Shown here: in pieces, positions 52,996 to 62,069 of the stretch | Position numbering within the stretch: the stretch's first letter is position 1 | Layout: every line of letters begins with the position of its first letter | Assembly (NCBI RefSeq): GCF_009799805.1 | Contig: NZ_CP047050.1 | Location: forward strand, 2,432,001 to 2,496,000 | Length of the DNA: 64,000 nucleotides | From: Myroides phaeus | GTDB lineage: Bacteria; Bacteroidota; Bacteroidia; Flavobacteriales; Flavobacteriaceae | Direction: 5' to 3' | The notes under the pieces: generated by a model | The model's input: only the letters and a program-made list of their open reading frames with translations | Database searches by the model: none | What the model was told of the DNA's origin: nothing | Translations under genes and position numbers: made by a program

Positions 52996-53898
52996 ATGCG
53001 AATTTTAAGATTATTTCCTGTATTCCTTTGCTTGTGTGCTGGGAGTATAAATGCTCAAAATAAAATACAAGGACAATTAAAAGTAGATTATGTTCCTGCA
53101 TCAAACTACATCCGTCCAATAGATAGTGTAAAAACAGATTCTAAGAGTGATTTTAAACGAGTTGACTTAGGAATAGAAGTTCCTTTATTCTCTAAGGTTG
53201 ATTTTAGAGGAAAGCCGCAATTATGGAGTTTGATGATGCAAGGAGCGTATGCTAAGATGAATAACACAAATTATGAAGAGGAGTTGTTTCCAACAGAGCT
53301 GGTGAATGCTCAAATTGGAATAAAACACTTTCGCTCGATAAGCGATAGTTGGTCCATAATGGCCATTGCATCAATTGGACTTTATACAGATATGGTTCAA
53401 GTTGACAAAGAAGCTATATTAGCCCAAGGAGGTGTGTTTTTTATTAAACATTTTAATCCCCGTTTAGCATTAGGGGTAGGGCCAGTATTAACCAATAGTT
53501 TTGGAGCACCTATGGTATTGCCAGGTATTTACTTTAACTGGGAAACGTTAGGATTCTTTAGACTTAAAATTGCTTTTCCAGAAGGAATGGAGTTAGCGTA
53601 CAGTTTTACAGAGAGTTTTGATCTCAAGTTAGCAGTTGATTTAACAGGGATGACTGCCATTAGTAAAGCCAATGACAAGATGATGTTGTTGGGTTATCAG
53701 CAAATTACTGCTGGTTTACGACCAGAAGTAAAGTTATCGAACAATATTACACTATCTCTAACAATGGGCTCTACTTTAGGTCGCTCTTTCCAATTTAATG
53801 AAAGAAAGATAAAGAGCATTTTTAAAACAAAAGATGCAGCTGATCCTAAGTTCACAAGTACTTTATATAGCGCCTTTGTTTTAAAGTGGAAATTCTAA
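52996..53898 (+). CDS. Outer-membrane beta-barrel protein, possibly DUF6268-like
   Basis: A 300-residue secreted protein: signal to about residue 20 (SINAQ), then beta strands alternating with short loops such as QLWSLMMQGAYAKM and LGVGPVLTNSFGAPMVLPGIYFNW, ending in AFVLKWKF with terminal Phe, the usual outer-membrane insertion signal. I lean towards DUF6268, a barrel family of unknown role, but am not sure. It converges with the LytTR gene next to it. Confidence 0.72.
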   Translation: MRILRLFPVFLCLCAGSINAQNKIQGQLKVDYVPASNYIRPIDSVKTDSKSDFKRVDLGIEVPLFSKVDFRGKPQLWSLMMQGAYAKMNNTNYEEELFPTELVNAQIGIKHFRSISDSWSIMAIASIGLYTDMVQVDKEAILAQGGVFFIKHFNPRLALGVGPVLTNSFGAPMVLPGIYFNWETLGFFRLKIAFPEGMELAYSFTESFDLKLAVDLTGMTAISKANDKMMLLGYQQITAGLRPEVKLSNNITLSLTMGSTLGRSFQFNERKIKSIFKTKDAADPKFTSTLYSAFVLKWKF

Positions 53899-54633
53899 TT
53901 ATCTGCTAAGTAACTTTTTATACACTACCTGTTTCAATAATTCCTCTTTGCGCATTCTTGAAATAGGTAGTTGTTTTTCATTTATAAATAGACGTGTTCC
54001 AGAAATAGAACTAATATGATTTATATTGATTAAATACGACTTGTGAATTCTAAAAAAACTTTGCTTAGGCAACAGCTCTTCAATTGTTGTCATTGTTTGA
54101 TGTATAACCAATGATTTATCAATCATCTGAAGCTTTAAATAGTTTTGCATTCCTTCTACAAAAAGTAAATCATTCCAGTCTATTTTAATAAAACTATCGT
54201 CTTGTCTTACATATACAAACGAATCAGTCGCTGTTTGATTTGTCTTTTCTGATTTAAGGATATACAATTGCTTTGCCTTTAAACTCGCTTGATAAAAGCG
54301 CTTAAAATCAATCGGTTTTAGTAAATAGTCCACAATATCAAAGCGATACCCCTCTAAAGCATGTTCAGAATAAGCAGTAGTAAAAATTACTAAAGGAGGA
54401 TTAGATAGAGTCTCTAAAAACTCTATACCCGACAAATAAGGCATATTAATATCAAGAAAAATTAAATCAAAAGTTTCCTTTTCTATTAACTCAAGTGCTT
54501 CAATTGCTGAAGCACAAGAATTAGTAGCTTCTAAGAAATCTACTTTTAAAATAAAATCTACAATAGCTCTTCTCGCTAAAGGTTCATCATCAATGACTAA
54601 GCATTTTAGCAAAGGTTGATTAGTTGTAGTCAT
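53899..54633 (-). CDS. LytTR-type response regulator
   Basis: A 244-residue regulator. Receiver domain with acidic D15/D16, phospho-acceptor D61 in LIFLDINMP, TTAYSE near 89 and K105-type Lys in LLKPI; LytTR domain from about residue 145 with LLFVEGMQNYLKL and FFRIHKSYLININHI. The kinase gene lies upstream with only 2 bp between, so the pair is a two-component system. Target genes are likely cell-envelope genes nearby; that is inference. Confidence 0.92.
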   Translation of the reverse strand: MTTTNQPLLKCLVIDDEPLARRAIVDFILKVDFLEATNSCASAIEALELIEKETFDLIFLDINMPYLSGIEFLETLSNPPLVIFTTAYSEHALEGYRFDIVDYLLKPIDFKRFYQASLKAKQLYILKSEKTNQTATDSFVYVRQDDSFIKIDWNDLLFVEGMQNYLKLQMIDKSLVIHQTMTTIEELLPKQSFFRIHKSYLININHISSISGTRLFINEKQLPISRMRKEELLKQVVYKKLLSR

Positions 54634-54635
54634 AT

Positions 54636-55685
54636 TTATAATTTGATCGTTAATAATAAGTTGTAATAATTTTCAGTTTGTTCAATACTGATAGCGTGTT
54701 GGTTAGGATAAAGCATTTTAAGTCGCTCTTTTACATTTTTCAAACCTATTCCAGAACTTTCTTTAGCTGGCAGTTTATACTTAGTACTGTACGAATTTTC
54801 GATACTTAACGTAAGTGTACCTTGATTCTCTTTACAGAATATTTTAATATATCCGATAGATTCTGGCAACCTCGAAACGTGCTTAAAAGAATTCTCAACC
54901 AAAGGAACTAATAAAAGAGGAGCAATCTGAAGTTGTCCGTTTTTTATTATCCACTCACAGTCAACTTTTAATTCATCCCCCCAACGTATTTTCTCAACTG
55001 CAACAAGGTCTTGCAAATATTTGATTTCTCTATGAAGAAAGACAACTTTATGATTGCACTCATAGAGTTGATAGCGAAGTATATCAGAAAACTTTATCAA
55101 TAGAGTAGATGCTAATTCAACATTACTTTGCATCAGTATGTGAATATGGTTTAAAATATTAAACATCAAATGAGGGTTAATCTGGTCCTGTAAAAGCTTT
55201 AATTGAGCCTCTAAATGTTCCTTTTTAAGTTTATTGTGATCTTTTTCTATTTGATTGTGCTCCTGGTAAAAACGAATACCACAAGTGGTAGTTAAAATAG
55301 CAATTGATGAAGGAATTGCACTATAATATTGTACTAAAAAGAATCGGAGAGGATTATTAATGTATTCTTTTCTGAAAGAAAGTAATTCATTAGAATCATT
55401 TGGTAAGAATGTAAATACCAATGCCAAGATAAGAGATAAGAACAAGACACATAAAACACTTTGAATACCGAAAAGCTTCATATTTCTGGATTTCAATGCT
55501 TTTGGAAGTAAATTATCGCTTAAATAGTGCGATACAATAATGAAAACGCTGATGAGAATAAGATTTGGTAGTATAGAAGGCCAAGGAGCTCCAGGGCGTA
55601 TATCTTGTGCCCATACTGAGATAGATAAGATAATCCAAAACAAGAAGATAAAGACGTGATTTTTCTTTTTTATACTGAGTTTCAT
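54636..55685 (-). CDS. LytS-type sensor histidine kinase
   Basis: A membrane kinase of 349 residues if it starts at the ATG at 55685. Four hydrophobic spans (about residues 10-24, 38-52, 76-93 and 122-138), then a coiled-coil-like linker (EKDHNKLKKEHLEAQ) and the kinase domain with the phospho-acceptor H172 in INPHLMFN (PHFLFN is usual; LM replaces FL). The G-box is SGIGLKN. The upstream ATG at 55712 lies inside a hairpin, so I use 55685. The response regulator follows with a 2-bp gap. Confidence 0.87.
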   Translation of the reverse strand: MKLSIKKKNHVFIFLFWIILSISVWAQDIRPGAPWPSILPNLILISVFIIVSHYLSDNLLPKALKSRNMKLFGIQSVLCVLFLSLILALVFTFLPNDSNELLSFRKEYINNPLRFFLVQYYSAIPSSIAILTTTCGIRFYQEHNQIEKDHNKLKKEHLEAQLKLLQDQINPHLMFNILNHIHILMQSNVELASTLLIKFSDILRYQLYECNHKVVFLHREIKYLQDLVAVEKIRWGDELKVDCEWIIKNGQLQIAPLLLVPLVENSFKHVSRLPESIGYIKIFCKENQGTLTLSIENSYSTKYKLPAKESSGIGLKNVKERLKMLYPNQHAISIEQTENYYNLLLTIKL

Positions 55686-55702
55686 AATTTGTTTTTTAAT
55701 GT

Positions 55703-55739
55703 AACAAAGCATAGAAAACTAAATTAACTATGCTTTGTT
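55703..55739 (-). repeat. Intercistronic inverted repeat
   Basis: Perfect 12-bp arms AACAAAGCATAG (55703-55714) and CTATGCTTTGTT (55728-55739), 13-base loop, between the barrel gene and the kinase gene. On the minus strand there is no T-run afterwards, so it is not a normal terminator; it could moderate read-through or mRNA processing. Confidence 0.7.
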
Positions 55740-55750
55740 GTTTAATAATT

Positions 55751-56344
55751 TTATAAAAAGAAATACCCTACACTCAAATTAAAATTATGAGGTTTAGATT
55801 TGAAATCTTTAGCTATATTTTTTAGACCATATTCATAGGCTAAATCCACATTAAACTTCCATACTGAAACACCAACACCACCTTTTAAACTTAGATTAGA
55901 TTGGTTGATATTACTTTTAAAGTTAGTAAGATTACCTTGAAAATTTAAGTTCTTATCCAAAGCATAAGAATATTTAGCACCTCCAAAGATATGAATTTCA
56001 GCTAAGGACAAGTTTATCAATTTATACCCCAATACAACTGGTATATCAATGGTATTTAATTTTATATTTTGATCTTTAAAATTATCCTGTTCTATTGTTG
56101 TTTTATGCTGTGTAAACAAAGCATCAGCTTGTAAATAGAATTTTTGAAAGTCATACTGTGTAGTAATACCTACAGAATACCCCAAGGCATTTTTAGTGTT
56201 CATTCCCTTTAAGTTTGTTGTTAAAGATGAATAATCAGCACCCGCCTTAACTCCAATGTGAAAAGGAGATTGAGCAAATGAGCTTACTGAAGTAAGTAGC
56301 AGCATAAACAATGCCGTAGAACATAGAATTCTTTGTTTTTTCAT
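55751..56344 (-). CDS. Outer-membrane beta-barrel protein
   Basis: A 197-residue protein with a signal peptide (residues 1-24, SSFAQ) and the pattern of the small outer-membrane barrel family (GVKAGADYSSL near 31-41, GVGVSVWKFNVDLAYEYGLKN near the end), terminating in an aromatic-rich SVGYFFL strand. It lies directly upstream of the kinase/regulator pair, with only the hairpin between. That arrangement suggests shared transcription and possibly that it is part of the envelope sensing unit. Confidence 0.82.
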   Translation of the reverse strand: MKKQRILCSTALFMLLLTSVSSFAQSPFHIGVKAGADYSSLTTNLKGMNTKNALGYSVGITTQYDFQKFYLQADALFTQHKTTIEQDNFKDQNIKLNTIDIPVVLGYKLINLSLAEIHIFGGAKYSYALDKNLNFQGNLTNFKSNINQSNLSLKGGVGVSVWKFNVDLAYEYGLKNIAKDFKSKPHNFNLSVGYFFL

Positions 56345-56608
56345 GATATATTATTTAAAATTTTGACAAAGAACACGAATCGACTTCAAGCAGAATATTT
56401 TATTTGATAAGAGGTAACTATTCATTGATGAACGGTTGTATTGATAAAATGCAAAGACTAAAAGAGAAAAATAGGTTAGGGAAGAAGTGCTTACTCGGTA
56501 TGTTTAGTTAGTAATAAATTTAAGATAAATCTTTTGATAGCAATTTTACTATTATTAACCATAATACATTACTTTAATTATTAAAATTGAAATGATTAGG
56601 ACAATCAT

Positions 56609-56647
56609 CTTAATTACATTTTAGCTTAATAGTAAAATCTAATTAAG
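56609..56647. promoter_or_regulatory. Candidate operator or hairpin upstream of pepD
   Basis: 15-base arms (one C-C mismatch) around a 9-base loop, lying 63 bp upstream of the pepD -7 box. Very AT-rich, so a regulator site rather than a terminator. Confidence 0.45.
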
Positions 56648-56709
56648 AAATGAGATAAAGATTAAGGATATTTTATTAGAGAATAGAGTATTATTTATTT
56701 AGAATATCC

Positions 56710-56717
56710 TAAATTTG
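56710..56717 (+). promoter_or_regulatory. -7 box of pepD
   Basis: TAAATTTG, 34 bp before the ATG at 56752. No clear TTG upstream at 17-20 bp. Confidence 0.55.
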
Positions 56718-56751
56718 AAAAGTAATATGAATTTTAATAAAGATTTTATAT

Positions 56752-58227
56752 ATGAGTCAAGAAGTTAGAAGCTTAGAACCTAAGCAATTATGGAATAAGT
56801 TCGCTGATTTAAACGCAGTTCCACGTCCTTCAAAAAAAGAAGAACGCGTAATTGAGTTCATGATGAATTTTGGAAAAGATTTGGGATTGGCAACAATCAA
56901 AGATGAAGTTGGAAATGTCATCATTAAGAAACCTGCAACAGAAGGAATGGAGAACAGAAAAACAATTGTGATGCAATCACACTTGGATATGGTTCACCAA
57001 AAAAATAACGATACTGAGTTCGATTTCGACACACAAGGTATTGAAATGTATGTAGATGAAGAAGGATGGGTAAGAGCAAAAGGTACAACATTAGGTGCTG
57101 ATAACGGTATTGGTGTTGCTACTATTATGGCTATTTTAGAGAGTACTGATATTCCTCACCCAGCAATTGAAGCTTTATTTACAATTGATGAAGAAACAGG
57201 AATGACTGGTGCTAAAGGTCTTCAAGGAGGTATGTTAGAAGGAGAGATTCTTTTAAACTTAGATACGGAAGAAGATGACGAGATTGATATCGGATGTGCT
57301 GGTGGTATTGATGTAACTGCATCTGCAGAATACGATGAAGAAGATACTCCAGAGGCTTCAGTTGGTTACAGAATTACAGTAAAAGGATTACACGGAGGTC
57401 ACTCAGGAATGGATATTCATAAAGGATTAGGTAATGCTAACAAAATTATGAACCGTTTGTTATTTGATGCTTTCGATAATTTCGGATTACAAATTGCAAA
57501 AATCAAAGGTGGTAGTTTACGTAATGCTATTCCTCGTGAGAGTGTAGCTGAAGTGATTATTGCTAAGGTATATGACGAAGCTTTCGTTTACGATATGAAT
57601 ACAATCGTTGATGAAATTAAAGCAGAATTACATACAGTAGATCCTAATTTAGAAGTTATTTTTGATAGATTAGAAGAAGGTGATATGCCTAAAAAAGTTA
57701 TGCCACCAATGGCACAATACTTCTTTGTACGTTCAATGCAAACAGCTCACAACGGAGTTTATAGATTAAGTCCTGATTTTGAAGACTTAGTTGAAGCATC
57801 AAACAACATTGCTAAAGTAGATGTAGCTGATGGTAAATTAACTGTAAAATGTTTAACAAGATCATCTGTAGAATCATCTAAAATGGATGTTGCTAACGGA
57901 TTGCGTTCTGCCTTCGAATTAATGGGATGTGAAGTTGAATTTTCAGGTTCTTACCCAGGATGGAGTCCAAACGCTGAATCAGAAATTAAAGATATTTTAG
58001 TAGATATCTATGAAAGACAAGTAGGAGAAACACCAAGTGTTGTTGCTTGTCACGCTGGTTTAGAGTGTGGTATTTTAGGAACGAATTATCCTGATATGGA
58101 TATGATTTCTTTTGGACCAACAATTAGAGGAGCTCACTCTCCAGTAGAAAGAGCAAACATTGCATCTGTTCAGAAGTTCTGGAAGTTTGTATTACAAATT
58201 TTAAAAGAAATTCCAGTAAAACAATAA
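56752..58227 (+). CDS. pepD: Aminoacyl-histidine dipeptidase (cytosol non-specific dipeptidase)
   Basis: A 491-residue M20 family dipeptidase that cleaves a wide range of dipeptides, including those with C-terminal His. Metal site: H77 and D79 in SHLDMV, D117 in GADNG, E147/E148 in DEETG; a dimerisation domain with GLHGGHSGMDIHKG (lid region) and a final HAGLECG with His. Length is that of PepD. Cytoplasmic. Confidence 0.95.
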   Translation: MSQEVRSLEPKQLWNKFADLNAVPRPSKKEERVIEFMMNFGKDLGLATIKDEVGNVIIKKPATEGMENRKTIVMQSHLDMVHQKNNDTEFDFDTQGIEMYVDEEGWVRAKGTTLGADNGIGVATIMAILESTDIPHPAIEALFTIDEETGMTGAKGLQGGMLEGEILLNLDTEEDDEIDIGCAGGIDVTASAEYDEEDTPEASVGYRITVKGLHGGHSGMDIHKGLGNANKIMNRLLFDAFDNFGLQIAKIKGGSLRNAIPRESVAEVIIAKVYDEAFVYDMNTIVDEIKAELHTVDPNLEVIFDRLEEGDMPKKVMPPMAQYFFVRSMQTAHNGVYRLSPDFEDLVEASNNIAKVDVADGKLTVKCLTRSSVESSKMDVANGLRSAFELMGCEVEFSGSYPGWSPNAESEIKDILVDIYERQVGETPSVVACHAGLECGILGTNYPDMDMISFGPTIRGAHSPVERANIASVQKFWKFVLQILKEIPVKQ

Positions 58228-58249
58228 TCTTTTTAAGATTATATAAAAC

Positions 58250-58286
58250 AAAGAGCTGTATTCTTAACAAGGATACAGCTCTTTTT
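58250..58286 (+). terminator. Terminator of pepD
   Basis: Perfect 12-bp stem AAAGAGCTGTAT/ATACAGCTCTTT (58250-58261, 58273-58284) followed by T residues. Confidence 0.87.
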
Positions 58287-58330
58287 GTTTGAATATATAG
58301 TGTTGTTTGAATATATAGTGTTGTTTGAAT
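58286..58330 (+). repeat. 18-bp tandem repeat, 2.5 copies
   Basis: Unit TGTTTGAATATATAGTGT at 58286-58303 and 58304-58321, then a half copy to 58330, directly after the pepD terminator. Units are identical, indicating recent slippage. Confidence 0.85.
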
Positions 58331-58375
58331 AGTTAATTGTAAATATGATAGAAATAGGATAGGTATTTATATAGA

Positions 58376-58404
58376 TTGTGAATTTTAAGACAATATTATA
58401 TTTG
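58376..58404 (+). promoter_or_regulatory. Promoter of the YceI lipoprotein gene
   Basis: TTG (58376-58378), 18 bp, TATATTTG (58397-58404); about 50 bp of leader to the ATG at 58460. The 18-bp repeats lie just upstream. Confidence 0.75.
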
Positions 58405-58459
58405 CCAACGGATTAGAATTTGTAATTTGGCGAAAACAAAATTTAAAAACTCTTATAAT

Positions 58460-59056
58460 ATGAAAAAATCGTTTTTAGCTATCACAATGATGGGGCTTTT
58501 AGTAATGTCTTGTGGGCAAAAAAAAGAAGAGAATAAGGATGTAGCTACAGAAACAACAGAACAAGTAGAAACTGTAAAAACAGAATTAACTCATTCAATT
58601 GAGTGGACTGCATTTAAAACACCTGAAAAAGTAGGAGTTAAAGGTACGTTCTCAGATGTGAAGTTACTTGATGTTAAAGAAGCTACAACGTTAGAAGAAT
58701 CTTTAAAAGGAGCTGCATTTATTGTTACAACATCAACTGTTAGTACAAATGATGTAGGTAGAGATGAGAAATTAAAAGTTGAATTCTTTGCTAAAATGGT
58801 TGGGAATATCAATGGTTTCTTTGGAGAGTTCAAAGATGGAAAAGTTGTTGTAAACTTAACGATGAATGGAGTAACAAAAGAGAAAGAATTCAGTTATGTT
58901 GTAGAAGACAATGCAATGAAAATCAATGGATCAATTGATATTTTAGGAGACTTCGTAGCGCAAACTGCATTTGATAGTTTACACGAAGCTTGTAAAGATT
59001 TACACGCTGGTAAAACGTGGAGTGATGTAGAGATTGCAGTAGAGATTAAAAAATAA
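58460..59056 (+). CDS. YceI-domain lipoprotein
   Basis: A 198-residue lipoprotein (Cys18, VMSC) with an acidic Thr/Glu-rich linker and a YceI/lipocalin-like barrel (about 45-195): HSIEWTAFKTPEKVGVKGTF, FFAKMVGNINGFFGEF and KVVVNLTMNGVTKEKEF. YceI proteins bind long isoprenoids or other lipids in the periplasm. An upstream ATG at 58427 is less likely, because the signal begins at 58460. Confidence 0.87.
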   Translation: MKKSFLAITMMGLLVMSCGQKKEENKDVATETTEQVETVKTELTHSIEWTAFKTPEKVGVKGTFSDVKLLDVKEATTLEESLKGAAFIVTTSTVSTNDVGRDEKLKVEFFAKMVGNINGFFGEFKDGKVVVNLTMNGVTKEKEFSYVVEDNAMKINGSIDILGDFVAQTAFDSLHEACKDLHAGKTWSDVEIAVEIKK

Positions 59057-59077
59057 TTTGCAATAAATATCGAATTG

Positions 59078-59111
59078 AAGAGGAATATTACTAAATATTC
59101 CTCTTTTTTTT
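59078..59111 (+). terminator. Terminator of the YceI gene
   Basis: 12-bp stem AAGAGGAATATT/AATATTCCTCTT (59078-59089, 59094-59105) with T-run. A -7 box TAACTTTG (59112-59119) for prfA follows directly. Confidence 0.87.
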
Positions 59112-59119
59112 TAACTTTG
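59112..59119 (+). promoter_or_regulatory. -7 box of prfA
   Basis: TAACTTTG, immediately after the terminator T-run and 29 bp before the prfA ATG; no clear -33 element. Confidence 0.5.
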
Positions 59120-59148
59120 CATTCCAAATAAATTATCTATTTTAGGAT

Positions 59149-60222
59149 ATGTTAGATAGACTACAAATTATAAAGCAACGTTTTGACGAAGTTTCTGACT
59201 TAATTATTCAGCCGGATGTAATCGCTGACCAAAAACGTTACGTACAATTAAATAAAGAATATAAAGATTTAAAACAACTTGTTGATAAACGAGTTGAGTA
59301 TATGAATCTTACAGCTAATCTTGAAGAAGCTAATGAAATCATCGCTGACGGTAGTGATGCTGAGATGGTTGAAATGGCTAAAATGCAATTAGATGAAGCT
59401 AAAGATCGTTTACCAGAATTAGAAGAAGAGATCAAATTCTTACTTATACCAAAGGATCCTGAGGATGCTAAAAACGTAATGGTAGAGGTACGTGCTGGTA
59501 CTGGTGGTGATGAAGCAAGTATCTTTGCAGGAGATTTATACAGAATGTACACTAAATACTGTGAAGGTAGAGGGTGGAGAACTTCTGTTGTAGATGTAAA
59601 CGAAGGAAGTGCTGGTGGATATAAAGAGGTTATCTTTGAAGTAACAGGAGAAGACGTATACGGAACGTTGAAATTTGAAGCAGGTGTACACCGTGTACAA
59701 CGTGTTCCACAAACTGAAACACAAGGACGTGTTCACACTTCTGCTGCTACTGTAATGGTATTACCTGAAGCTGAAGAGTTTGATGTACAAATTGATATGA
59801 ATGATGTTCGTATTGACTTATTCTGTTCATCTGGTCCTGGAGGTCAGTCAGTAAATACAACTAAATCAGCTGTACGTATGACGCACATTCCAACAGGATT
59901 AGTTGCTCAATGTCAAGATGAGAAGTCTCAACATAAGAATAAAGATAAAGCTTTATCTGTATTGCGTTCTCGTTTATACGAAATGGAGTTAGCTAAGAAA
60001 CAAGCTGTAGATGCTCAAAAACGTAGTTCTCAAGTTAGTAGTGGAGATAGATCTGCTAAGATTAGAACTTATAACTACCCACAAGGTCGTGTAACGGATC
60101 ACCGTATTGGTTTAACGTTATATGATTTGGATGGTGTTATGAACGGAAATATCCAGAAAATTATTGATGAATTACAATTAGTTAGTAATACTGAGAAGCT
60201 TAAAGAAAGCGAAGTATTTTAA
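59149..60222 (+). CDS. prfA: Peptide chain release factor 1
   Basis: A 357-residue release factor reading UAA and UAG. GGQ (231-233, [12 protein letters not shown]) triggers hydrolysis; the P-x-T selectivity motif is P187-Q-T189 in [10 protein letters not shown], which marks RF1 rather than RF2. [11 protein letters not shown] and [13 protein letters not shown] complete the family. Next in the same direction is pyrF, separated by a terminator. Confidence 0.97.
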   Translation: MLDRLQIIKQRFDEVSDLIIQPDVIADQKRYVQLNKEYKDLKQLVDKRVEYMNLTANLEEANEIIADGSDAEMVEMAKMQLDEAKDRLPELEEEIKFLLIPKDPEDAKNVMVEVRAGTGGDEASIFAGDLYRMYTKYCEGRGWRTSVVDVNEGSAGGYKEVIFEVTGEDVYGTLKFEAGVHRVQRVPQTETQGRVHTSAATVMVLPEAEEFDVQIDMNDVRIDLFCSSGPGGQSVNTTKSAVRMTHIPTGLVAQCQDEKSQHKNKDKALSVLRSRLYEMELAKKQAVDAQKRSSQVSSGDRSAKIRTYNYPQGRVTDHRIGLTLYDLDGVMNGNIQKIIDELQLVSNTEKLKESEVF

Positions 60223-60243
60223 TTTATTTTAATGAACTTATAT

Positions 60244-60275
60244 AACCACACATACGCTATCTGTATAGTGTGGTT
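60244..60275 (+). terminator. Terminator of prfA
   Basis: Stem AACCACAC/GTGTGGTT with a bulge near ATAC/GTAT, followed by a T-run. Confidence 0.78.
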
Positions 60276-60295
60276 TTTTTTAAACTTATACTACC

Positions 60296-61117
60296 ATGAC
60301 AACACAACAATTAGTAGAACAAATAGTTAAGAAAAAATCATTTCTTTGTATCGGATTAGACGTTGATTTAGCAAAGATTCCAGCTGCTTTTCTACAAGAG
60401 GAAGACCCTATTTTTAGTTTTAATAAAGCTATCATTGATGCTACGCACGACATCACTGTGGCTTACAAACCAAATATTGCTTTCTATGAGGCATACGGAC
60501 TAAAAGGATGGACTTCTTTGAAGAAAACGATTGATTATTTGAATGCAAATTACCCTGAGGTGTACACAATTGCTGATGCTAAACGTGGAGACATTGGAAA
60601 CACAGCTACTATGTATGCAAAGGCATTCTTTGAAGATATGGCTTTTGATAGTGTAACTGTTGCTCCATATATGGGAAAAGATTCAGTAGAACCTTTCTTA
60701 GAATTTGAAAATAAGCATACTATTTTGTTAGCATTGACTTCAAATAAAGGAGCATTTGATTATCAAACTCAGAAGGTAGGAGATAAGGAATTATACCAAG
60801 TAGTTTTAGAAACTTCTAAGTCGTACAAAAACTCTGATAACCTAATGTATGTTGTAGGAGCTACAAAAGCAGAGTATTTTAAAGAAATTAGAAAGATAGT
60901 TCCTAATAGTTTCTTACTTGTTCCTGGAGTTGGAGCACAAGGAGGTAGTTTAAAAGATGTATGTGAGTTTGGATTTAATAGCCAAGTAGGTTTATTAATC
61001 AATTCATCACGAGGAATTATCTATGCTTCTAATGGTGCTGATTTTGCTGAAAGAGCACGAGAAGAAGCTCTTGTTCTACAAAAAGAAATGGAAGATATAA
61101 TAAAAAATAAGCTATAA
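60296..61117 (+). CDS. pyrF: Orotidine-5'-phosphate decarboxylase (type 2)
   Basis: A 273-residue TIM-barrel enzyme converting OMP to UMP, last step of pyrimidine synthesis. Catalytic Lys K96 in DAKRGDIG, with GLDVD near the start and PGVGAQGG near the phosphate site. The long type-2 form is usual in Bacteroidota. Followed by the BtuF-like gene with a 3-bp gap. Confidence 0.95.
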   Translation: MTTQQLVEQIVKKKSFLCIGLDVDLAKIPAAFLQEEDPIFSFNKAIIDATHDITVAYKPNIAFYEAYGLKGWTSLKKTIDYLNANYPEVYTIADAKRGDIGNTATMYAKAFFEDMAFDSVTVAPYMGKDSVEPFLEFENKHTILLALTSNKGAFDYQTQKVGDKELYQVVLETSKSYKNSDNLMYVVGATKAEYFKEIRKIVPNSFLLVPGVGAQGGSLKDVCEFGFNSQVGLLINSSRGIIYASNGADFAERAREEALVLQKEMEDIIKNKL

Positions 61118-61120
61118 GCA

Positions 61121-61921
61121 ATGATTGTATTAAAAGACCAAATAGGTCAAGAACATACTTTTACAAGTAGACCAAAACGAATTGTGTCTTTAGTTCCTTC
61201 ACAAACAGAAACATTGTTTGATTTAGGACTGGAAGATGAGATTGTTGGTATTACTAAATTTTGTGTACATCCATATCACTTAAAAGTAACGAAGACTAAC
61301 GTTGGAGGAACTAAAAAGGTACACAAAGAGAAAATAAGATTATTAGAGCCGGATATTATTATTTGTAATAAAGAAGAAAATACTTTAGAAATAGTAGAAA
61401 GCTTAAAAGAGATTTGTCCTGTTTGGGTAACTGATGTTATCACATTAGAGGATAATTTGAAGATGATAGAGGATTTTGGTGTGTTGTTTAACAAGCGTAC
61501 AGAGTCAAGAAAATGGATTGATAAATTGCGTTTTGCACAGAAAGATTTTATGTCTTTTGTAAGTGATAAACCAAGTTACACAGCTGCTTATTTTATTTGG
61601 AGAGAACCATTTATGGTAGCTGGTAAAGACACATTTATCAATGAATTGATGACACTTTGTAAGTTTGAAAACGTTTATGCTAACAGAGATGAAAGATATC
61701 CTGAAATTGAATTGAGAAAGATACGCATTCAAGGAGATCCAGAGTTGGTGTTTTTATCATCAGAGCCGTTCCCTTTTAAAGAAGAACACGCTTTTGAAAT
61801 AGGTCGTTTTACACATCACGGAAAAACCGTTTTTGTAGATGGAGAGATGTTTTCTTGGCACGGTACTCATCTATTTAGAGCCTTTGATTACTTTAAACAG
61901 ATACACGAAAGAATAGAATAA
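61121..61921 (+). CDS. BtuF/HmuT-like metal or corrinoid-binding protein, without signal
   Basis: A 266-residue protein of the helical-backbone metal receptor fold: RPKRIVSLVPSQTETLFDLGLEDEIVGITKF near residues 18-47, RLLEPDIIICNKEENTLEIVE, and a final VDGEMFSWHGTHLFRA. The family binds vitamin B12 or heme in the periplasm, yet no signal peptide is visible here, so it may be cytoplasmic or exported by another route. Co-transcribed with pyrF (3-bp gap). Ligand unknown. Confidence 0.82.
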   Translation: MIVLKDQIGQEHTFTSRPKRIVSLVPSQTETLFDLGLEDEIVGITKFCVHPYHLKVTKTNVGGTKKVHKEKIRLLEPDIIICNKEENTLEIVESLKEICPVWVTDVITLEDNLKMIEDFGVLFNKRTESRKWIDKLRFAQKDFMSFVSDKPSYTAAYFIWREPFMVAGKDTFINELMTLCKFENVYANRDERYPEIELRKIRIQGDPELVFLSSEPFPFKEEHAFEIGRFTHHGKTVFVDGEMFSWHGTHLFRAFDYFKQIHERIE

Positions 61922-61923
61922 AG

Positions 61924-61955
61924 AAAAAGCGAGTAATGTAAATTACTCGCTTTTT
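61924..61955. terminator. Terminator
   Basis: 14-bp perfect stem AAAAAGCGAGTAAT/ATTACTCGCTTTTT (61924-61937, 61942-61955), A-run and T-run flanking. Confidence 0.87.
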
Positions 61956-62069
61956 AACTAACCCTAACTATTATGAAATCAATCATTTTTTGATATAACA
62001 AATTTCAGAAAATAATTTGATAATAGCGGTTAATCGAATGTTATATAAATGTTATTTTTATTTATTTGT

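Larger units (their letters stand above)
56345..56751. other. Divergent intergenic region upstream of pepD
   Basis: No gene. It holds a 15-base inverted repeat with one mismatch: 56609-56623 (CTTAATTACATTTTA) and 56633-56647 (TAAAATCTAATTAAG), 9-base loop, and a TAAATTTG box at 56710-56717 for pepD. Confidence 0.6.
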
